From the NCBI RefSeq assembly GCF_026719705.1, contig NZ_JAPPRR010000002.1, forward strand, positions 683,091 through 747,090: DNA of 64,000 bases, given 5' to 3'. Origin of the DNA: Pseudokordiimonas caeni. GTDB taxonomy: Bacteria > Pseudomonadota > Alphaproteobacteria > Sphingomonadales > Kordiimonadaceae. The notes below the pieces were generated by a model. It ran no database searches, was not told the DNA's origin, and saw nothing but the letters and a program-made list of their open reading frames with translations. The translations under genes were made by a program, and so were the position numbers. Shown piece after piece: positions 58,926 to 64,000 of this stretch. Each line of letters opens with the position of its first letter. Position 1 is the stretch's first letter.

Positions 58926-60245
58926 TCAGTCGGGGTAAAGCCCGGCATGCCTGAGCACCCGACCCGCCAGATACAACGATCCCGCAATCATCACGAACGG
59001 AGCTTCGCCGGGCTTCGTGGTGGCCGATACCATGCCAAGGGCGGCAGGCACATCGCGCGCCACAGTGCCGCTGATGCCGATGTCGGTGGCGGTGGCGGCG
59101 ATATAGGCGGGGTCCACAGCTGCCGTTTCACCCTCGATGGGCACAGCAATCACGCGCGAGACAAGGCCGGCAAGCGGCTTCAGGAAGCCCGCCACATCCT
59201 TGGTGTTGATCATCCCCATCACAAGCGTGACGGGGCGGGATACGGGGTCCGCCCCCTGCAGCACGGGGCGCAGGATGCCGGCAGCGGCCGGGTTATGACC
59301 GCCATCAAGGATCAGCGTGGCGCCTTCGGGCAATAGCGTGTGCAGGTTGCTGCCGGCGAGATCCTGCAGGCGCGCGGGCCAGCGCACCCAGCCCATGCCG
59401 GCACGGATGGCTGCATCGGTCAGGCGCAGGGCCTTTTGCGTGCGGGCAATGGCAACGGCGAGCCCGGCGTTGTTGATCTGATGCAGGCCCTTCAGGGATG
59501 GCAGCGGCAGGATCAGCTTGCCCATCTCGTCGCGGTAATGGAAGCTGTCGCCGGTCTCCGCAGGCGCCGCGTGCCAGTCAGTCTTGAAGAATTTGGCCGG
59601 TGCTTTCAGCCCCTGTGCAGTTGCCTTGATCACCTGGTTCGCGGCACCGAGCTGCGGGCCAACCAGCACCGGCACGCCCGCCTTGATGATGCCGGCCTTT
59701 TCGCCCGCGATCGCCTCAATCGTTTCACCCAGATACTGCTGGTGATCGAAGCTGACGGGCGTGATGGCGCAGGCGATGGGCTTTTCAATCACGTTGGTGG
59801 CATCGAGCCGCCCGCCAAGGCCAACCTCCAGAATGCACAGGTCAGCCGGCACGCGCGAGAAAGCGAGGAAAGCGGCGGCGGTTGTCACCTCGAAAAAAGT
59901 GATGGGGTCGCTGCCGTTCGCAGCCTCGCATTCCTCAAGAAGCGCGGTCAGCGCGTCTTCCTCGATCAGCTTGCCGGCGACGCGGATGCGTTCGGCAAAG
60001 CGCACGAGATGCGGCGACGTGTAGACATGCACGCGGTAACCGGCGGCCTCCGCAATGGCGCGGAGCGTGGCGGTTGTCGATCCCTTGCCGTTGGTGCCGG
60101 CAATATGCACGACAGGCGGCAGCTTCTTTTCAGGGTTGCCGAGCCGGTCCAGGAGACGGGTCAGCCGGCCGAGCGACAGGTCGATCAGCTTCGGATGCAG
60201 ATGCATGAGCCGCGCAAGCACGGTGTCGCTGCCGGTCGTATCCAT
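58926..60245 (-). CDS. folC: Bifunctional folylpolyglutamate synthase/dihydrofolate synthase
   Basis: A 439-residue ligase with the Mur-ligase fold. The P-loop is HIAGTNGKGSTTATL (about 47-61). SYFE-type substrate elements include FFEVTTAAAFLAFS, VGLGGRLDATN and the C-terminal ILDGGHNPAAAG. It adds glutamate to dihydropteroate and then to folates. It is the last gene of the trpF-trpB-trpA-accD-folC run; 44 bases separate it from accD. Confidence 0.95.
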   Translation of the reverse strand: MDTTGSDTVLARLMHLHPKLIDLSLGRLTRLLDRLGNPEKKLPPVVHIAGTNGKGSTTATLRAIAEAAGYRVHVYTSPHLVRFAERIRVAGKLIEEDALTALLEECEAANGSDPITFFEVTTAAAFLAFSRVPADLCILEVGLGGRLDATNVIEKPIACAITPVSFDHQQYLGETIEAIAGEKAGIIKAGVPVLVGPQLGAANQVIKATAQGLKAPAKFFKTDWHAAPAETGDSFHYRDEMGKLILPLPSLKGLHQINNAGLAVAIARTQKALRLTDAAIRAGMGWVRWPARLQDLAGSNLHTLLPEGATLILDGGHNPAAAGILRPVLQGADPVSRPVTLVMGMINTKDVAGFLKPLAGLVSRVIAVPIEGETAAVDPAYIAATATDIGISGTVARDVPAALGMVSATTKPGEAPFVMIAGSLYLAGRVLRHAGLYPD

Positions 60246-60289
60246 CTGGGCGGGCCCTCGTTCGGGCGGAAGGTCGGGTGAGCTTACCC

Positions 60290-61165
60290 TTATTCCGCAG
60301 CGGCGCGGCGACGATACTGGCCGCCCATGACAAGTTTGAGAATGGTGGCAAGTTCGTCCTTCAGCGCATGGCGGTGCACCACACGGTCGACCATGCCGTG
60401 ATCCTTCAGATACTCGGCGCGCTGGAAGCCTTCGGGCAATTTTTCGCGGATCGTCTGTTCGATCACGCGGGGGCCCGAGAAGGCGATCATGGCGCCGGGT
60501 TCGGCGAGCTGGATATCGCCGAGCATGGCGTAGGAGGCCGAAACACCACCCGTCGTGGGATCGGTGAGGACAACGATGTAAGGCAGGCCCGCTTCGCGCA
60601 GCATCTGCAGCGCCACGGTGGTGCGGGGCATCTGCATCAGCGACAGGATGCCTTCCTGCATGCGGGCGCCGCCCGATGCCGTGAACATAACGAAGGGCGC
60701 ATTCAGCTTCAGCGCCTGACGGGCGCCGGCGATGATGCCATCACCCACGGCCATGCCCATCGAGCCGCCCATGAAATAGAAGTTCTGCACGGCGACAACC
60801 GCTTCGGTGCCGCCGATGGTGCCGGAGGCCACCTTGATGGCGTCATCGTCGCCGGTGTCGGCGCGGGCGGCCTTCATGCGGTCGGTATATTTTTTGGAAT
60901 CGCGGAATTTGAGCGGATCCTGCACGGGGCGGGGCAGGCTCATCAGCTCGAACTTGCCTTCGTCGAACAGCGCGTTGAAGCGGCCGGCAGGGGGCACGCG
61001 GTCATGATGATCGCAGTGGCCGCACACATACTGGTTCGCCTCGAAATCCTTCTGGAAGATCATCTGGCCGCAGGCTTTGCACTTGTGCCACAGGTTATCC
61101 GGTGTCTCGCGGGAGCTCAGCACCCGCTGGAGTTTCGGTTTCACATAGTTGGTAAGCCAGCTCAT
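60290..61165 (-). CDS. accD: Acetyl-CoA carboxylase carboxyltransferase subunit beta
   Basis: A 291-residue protein with the N-terminal zinc ribbon [13 protein letters not shown] and [11 protein letters not shown] (four Cys), then the crotonase-fold carboxyltransferase: [26 protein letters not shown] and the oxyanion-hole [16 protein letters not shown]. With AccA it transfers CO2 from biotin to acetyl-CoA, committing carbon to fatty acids. It lies 43 bases after trpA, an order shared by many alphaproteobacteria. Confidence 0.97.
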   Translation of the reverse strand: MSWLTNYVKPKLQRVLSSRETPDNLWHKCKACGQMIFQKDFEANQYVCGHCDHHDRVPPAGRFNALFDEGKFELMSLPRPVQDPLKFRDSKKYTDRMKAARADTGDDDAIKVASGTIGGTEAVVAVQNFYFMGGSMGMAVGDGIIAGARQALKLNAPFVMFTASGGARMQEGILSLMQMPRTTVALQMLREAGLPYIVVLTDPTTGGVSASYAMLGDIQLAEPGAMIAFSGPRVIEQTIREKLPEGFQRAEYLKDHGMVDRVVHRHALKDELATILKLVMGGQYRRRAAAE

Positions 61166-61208
61166 GACGGTACCCCTCGAATACTTATACGCGGTGTCTT
61201 ATCGGCTC

Positions 61209-62036
61209 TCAGGGCTTGCGGCCCCGGGCCACGCCCGCTTTCAGCCCGGAAACGAATCCGAGCACTTCGCGGACGAGACCATCTGCCGGTTTGCCGTTTT
61301 CGTCAAGCCCTGCCTCGATCCGGGAGACGATGGCAGAGCCGACAACAGCAGCGTCGGCATGGGTTGCAACCTCTGCCGCCTGTTCGGGCGTGCGGATGCC
61401 GAAGCCCACGGCCACCGGCAGGTCGCTTTGCGCCCGGATGCGGGCCACGGCCGCCGCGATATCGGTGGAAGCTGCCGATTTCTGGCCGGTCACACCCGCG
61501 ACTGACACATAATAGACGAAACCGCTGGCACCATCGAGGATCGTGGCAAGCCGCGCGTCCGTGGAGGTCGGCGTGGCCAGACGAATGACACTGAGGCCGG
61601 CGGCCGTTGCAGGCTCGCGCAGTTCGGCGTCTTCCTCGGGCGGCAGATCGACGATGATCAGGCCGTCCGCACCTGCGTTCACGGCATCCTTCACAAAGGC
61701 GTCGATGCCATAGGCCATGATGGGGTTGAAATAGCCCATCAGCACGATTGGCGTTGTGGTATCGCCCTTGCGGAAATCACGAACGAGATCGAGCGTGCGC
61801 ACCATGCTGGCGCCTGCCTTCAGCGCGCGCCCTGCCGCCTTTTCAATGGCAGGGCCGTCGGCCGACGGGTCCGAGAAAGGCATGCCGAGTTCGATGATGT
61901 CGGCACCCGCTTCAGGCAGGCCCTTCAGGATATCGAAGGTGGTGGCATGGTCGGGGTCGCCCGCCACAATGAAGGGGATGAGCGCGGCGCGATTTTCGGC
62001 CTTGAGGGCAGCAAAGCGATCAGTCAAACGGGTCAT
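61209..62036 (-). CDS. trpA: Tryptophan synthase alpha subunit
   Basis: A 275-residue TIM barrel cleaving indole-3-glycerol phosphate to indole for the beta subunit. The catalytic Glu is in IIELGMPFSDPSADGP, which also contains the catalytic Asp, and the loop VSVAGVTGQKSA contacts the phosphate. Nine bases separate it from trpB. It and trpB form one tunnelled complex. Confidence 0.97.
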   Translation of the reverse strand: MTRLTDRFAALKAENRAALIPFIVAGDPDHATTFDILKGLPEAGADIIELGMPFSDPSADGPAIEKAAGRALKAGASMVRTLDLVRDFRKGDTTTPIVLMGYFNPIMAYGIDAFVKDAVNAGADGLIIVDLPPEEDAELREPATAAGLSVIRLATPTSTDARLATILDGASGFVYYVSVAGVTGQKSAASTDIAAAVARIRAQSDLPVAVGFGIRTPEQAAEVATHADAAVVGSAIVSRIEAGLDENGKPADGLVREVLGFVSGLKAGVARGRKP

Positions 62037-62045
62037 CGGCGGTCC

Positions 62046-63263
62046 TCAGTCGATTTCGGCGCCAAGCGCCTTGGCAACGGTGAAGATATCCTTGTCGCCA
62101 CGGCCGGAAAGGTTGAGCACGATCACATGATCCTTCGGCAGGTCGGGCGCGATACGGATGATGTGGGCGATAGCGTGGCTCGATTCCAGGGCCGGAATGA
62201 TGCCTTCAAGCTCGGCCGTCAGGCGGAAGGCGGCCAGCGCCTCATCGTCGGTTGCCGACACATAATTCACGCGGCCCGCTTCATGCAGCCACACATGCTC
62301 GGGCCCGATGCCGGGATAATCGAGGCCAGCCGAGATCGAGTGTGCCTCGGCGATCTGGCCGTCGGGCGTCTGCAGCAGATAGGTGCGGTTGCCGTGCAGC
62401 ACGCCGGGGGTGCCGCCGCTGATGGAGGCAGCGTGCTGGTCGGTATCAACCCCGTGGCCGGCAGCTTCCACCGCATCCATCACGATCTCGGGCTCGTCGA
62501 GGAAGGGATGGAACAGCCCCATGGCGTTCGACCCGCCGCCGACGCAGGCGACCAGACGGTTCGGCAGACGGCCTTCGGCTTCCATGATCTGCTCGCGCGT
62601 CTCACGGCCGATGATCGACTGGAAATCGCGAACCATCATCGGATAGGGGTGCGGGCCCGCAACCGTGCCGATGATGTAGAAAGTGTCGTGAACATTGGTG
62701 ACCCAGTTGCGGAGCGCTTCGTTCATCGCGTCCTTGAGCGTTGCGGAGCCCGAGGTGACGGGCTGGACTTCAGCGCCCAGAAGCTTCATGCGGAAGACGT
62801 TCGGCTTTTGCCGCTCGATATCGACGGCCCCCATGAAGACGGTGCATTCAAGCCCGAAGCGCGCGGCGACGGTCGCGGTTGCCACGCCGTGCTGCCCCGC
62901 GCCCGTTTCGGCGATTACGCGGGTCTTGCCCATGCGTTTGGCGAGGAGCACCTGCCCGATGGCATGGTTGATCTTGTGGGCGCCTGTATGGTTCAGCTCT
63001 TCGCGTTTGAAATAGATCTTGGCGCCGCCCAGATGTTCGGTCAGGCGCTCGGCATAATAAAGCGGGCTCGGCCGGCCGATATAGACGCGGTTAAGCTCGG
63101 CCAGTTCCGTCAGGAATGCGGGGTCTTCTTTCGCCTTCGCATATTCCTTCTCGAGATCAAGCAGGAGGGGCATCAGGGTTTCGGAGACATAACGGCCGCC
63201 GTAGGGGCCGAAATGGCCGCGCTCGTCGGGGCCTGTCCTGTAACTGTTCGGGGCGTCCGCCAT
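62046..63263 (-). CDS. trpB: Tryptophan synthase beta subunit
   Basis: A 405-residue PLP enzyme condensing indole with serine. The PLP Lys lies in [19 protein letters not shown], the phosphate-binding loop is [11 protein letters not shown], and [13 protein letters not shown] follows. Residues are in the standard order and length. It is followed closely by trpA and preceded by trpF (47-base gap). Confidence 0.98.
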   Translation of the reverse strand: MADAPNSYRTGPDERGHFGPYGGRYVSETLMPLLLDLEKEYAKAKEDPAFLTELAELNRVYIGRPSPLYYAERLTEHLGGAKIYFKREELNHTGAHKINHAIGQVLLAKRMGKTRVIAETGAGQHGVATATVAARFGLECTVFMGAVDIERQKPNVFRMKLLGAEVQPVTSGSATLKDAMNEALRNWVTNVHDTFYIIGTVAGPHPYPMMVRDFQSIIGRETREQIMEAEGRLPNRLVACVGGGSNAMGLFHPFLDEPEIVMDAVEAAGHGVDTDQHAASISGGTPGVLHGNRTYLLQTPDGQIAEAHSISAGLDYPGIGPEHVWLHEAGRVNYVSATDDEALAAFRLTAELEGIIPALESSHAIAHIIRIAPDLPKDHVIVLNLSGRGDKDIFTVAKALGAEID

Positions 63264-63310
63264 CGTTTCGTCCTTCGGGGAGAGAGGGTCGCGCTGGGTT
63301 TATGCCATGC

Positions 63311-63958
63311 CTAGATAGGGCTTTTGGCAGCTTTTAGGAAGGCCTCAATCTTCTCGGTCGACTTTTCGCCGGGCGCGGATTCGACGCCCGACGAAACGTC
63401 AAGCGCGGGGGCACCGCTCAGGCTGATGGCCTCAGCCACATTTTCCGCCGTCAGGCCGCCTGCGAGGAACCAGGGCAGGGCAATATCCTGACCCTGCATC
63501 AGGCCCCACGGGAAACTGACCGCATTGCCGCCGGGCAGGGCATCCGCCGTGGCGGGGGGCTTGGCATCAAAAAGAAGGGCGTCGGCATGGCCGTACCAGC
63601 GCCGGGCGTCGGCCACGTCCCCGGCGGTCGCAACAGGCACGGCCTTGATGACATTGAGGCCGAAGCGGGCCCGCACGAGGCTCGCGAATTTGGGTGTTTC
63701 GTCGCCGTGCAGCTGGATCCAGTCCAGATCAAGCGCATCGACGGCCGCGCTCAGGAGCGCGAAATCCGGATCGACAAACACGCCGACCCGTTCCGGCCCG
63801 TGCGGCAGGCGGTCGCGCAGGCGCACGGCATCGACCATCGTCAGGTGCCGGGGGGAACGTTCGAAAAACACAAAACCGAGGTAATCGGCGCCTGCCTTGG
63901 CGGCGGTCAGGGCGTCTTCAGGGCGTTTCAGCCCGCAAATCTTCACACGTGGCGGCAT
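63311..63958 (-). CDS. trpF: Phosphoribosylanthranilate isomerase
   Basis: A 215-residue TIM barrel for the third step of tryptophan synthesis. The catalytic Cys is in VKICGLKRPEDA, GFVFFERSPRHL follows, and the catalytic Asp and phosphate-binding loop are in LDVSSGVESAPGEKS. It heads the trpF-trpB-trpA-accD-folC unit; the first tryptophan genes (trpE, D, C, G) are not in this window. About 40 bases remain before the right edge, with a possible upstream stop codon at 63983-63985 on the minus strand. Confidence 0.95.
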   Translation of the reverse strand: MPPRVKICGLKRPEDALTAAKAGADYLGFVFFERSPRHLTMVDAVRLRDRLPHGPERVGVFVDPDFALLSAAVDALDLDWIQLHGDETPKFASLVRARFGLNVIKAVPVATAGDVADARRWYGHADALLFDAKPPATADALPGGNAVSFPWGLMQGQDIALPWFLAGGLTAENVAEAISLSGAPALDVSSGVESAPGEKSTEKIEAFLKAAKSPI

Positions 63959-64000
63959 AGGTCTCTGTCGGTATCCAGGCTGTCATTTCTTCTTGGTTGG

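Noticed and set aside
63983-64000. Tail of an upstream minus-strand gene ending in PTKKK-stop
   Set aside because: Only five codons are visible, which cannot support a gene call.

Overview
The window is GC-rich chromosomal DNA from a free-living, motile Gram-negative bacterium, most likely an alphaproteobacterium. Three things point there. The gene blocks murA-DUF2948-hisG-hisD-UPF0262-phosphatase, infA-maf-RNase G-yacG-tRNA-Phe and trpF-trpB-trpA-accD-folC are alphaproteobacterial arrangements. DUF2794, DUF2948, UPF0262 and DUF3034 proteins are largely confined to or enriched in that group. A single flagellin has a Caulobacter-like sigma-54 promoter. I cannot name the genus. There is no rRNA, CRISPR array, prophage, integrase or insertion sequence; gene density is high and nearly every stretch is accounted for.

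Layout. 0-4.4 kb: a beta-lactamase-fold protein lacking its catalytic Ser-Lys motif (cut by the window edge), an iodotyrosine-deiodinase-like nitroreductase, a MipA/OmpV outer-membrane protein and a MATE exporter. 4.6-9.9 kb: an apparent peptide-use operon (OPT transporter, small membrane protein, exported amidohydrolase peptidase, Tat-exported M24 peptidase, small secreted protein). 9.9-12.4 kb: an APC permease and a GT2-GtrA glycosyltransferase. 12.4-17 kb: a PEP-CTERM protein, an Ala-rich secreted protein, an orphan solute-binding protein, a TRIC-type channel and a secreted protein with two TonB C-terminal-like domains. 17.0-20.6 kb: a tight four-gene unit (DUF3034 protein, exported truncated haemoglobin, membrane histidine kinase, cupredoxin), followed by an ODC-type decarboxylase and a lone response regulator. 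22.6-35 kb: SlyX, a second orphan binding protein, a GH13 amylase-like enzyme, the selD-mnmH selenouridine operon, a large DUF3857/transglutaminase protein, an acyl-CoA synthetase, a third orphan binding protein and a chemoreceptor.

35.3-45.6 kb is mainly housekeeping on the minus strand: tRNA-Phe, yacG, RNase E/G family, maf, infA, phosphatase, UPF0262, hisD, hisG, DUF2948, murA, two methyltransferases and dcd. tRNA-Thr then lies on the plus strand. 45.6-50.6 kb holds a uridine-kinase-like P-loop protein, an ArsR regulator with two SRPBCC partners and a palindromic operator region, DUF2794, two DUF2807 adhesin-like paralogues and a GST. 50.7-55.3 kb is a four-gene ABC system (GldA-, GldF-, GldG-like, DUF4340), followed by htpG, flagellin and folC-accD-trpA-trpB-trpF.

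The best candidate for an undescribed system is the unit at 17.0-20.6 kb. It puts an exported haem protein, a copper protein, a probable outer-membrane protein and a membrane histidine kinase into one translationally coupled operon, which suggests a cell-envelope redox or gas-sensing module. The intact deiodinase substrate-lid residues at 1.4-2.1 kb and the missing SxxK motif at the left edge are also notable.
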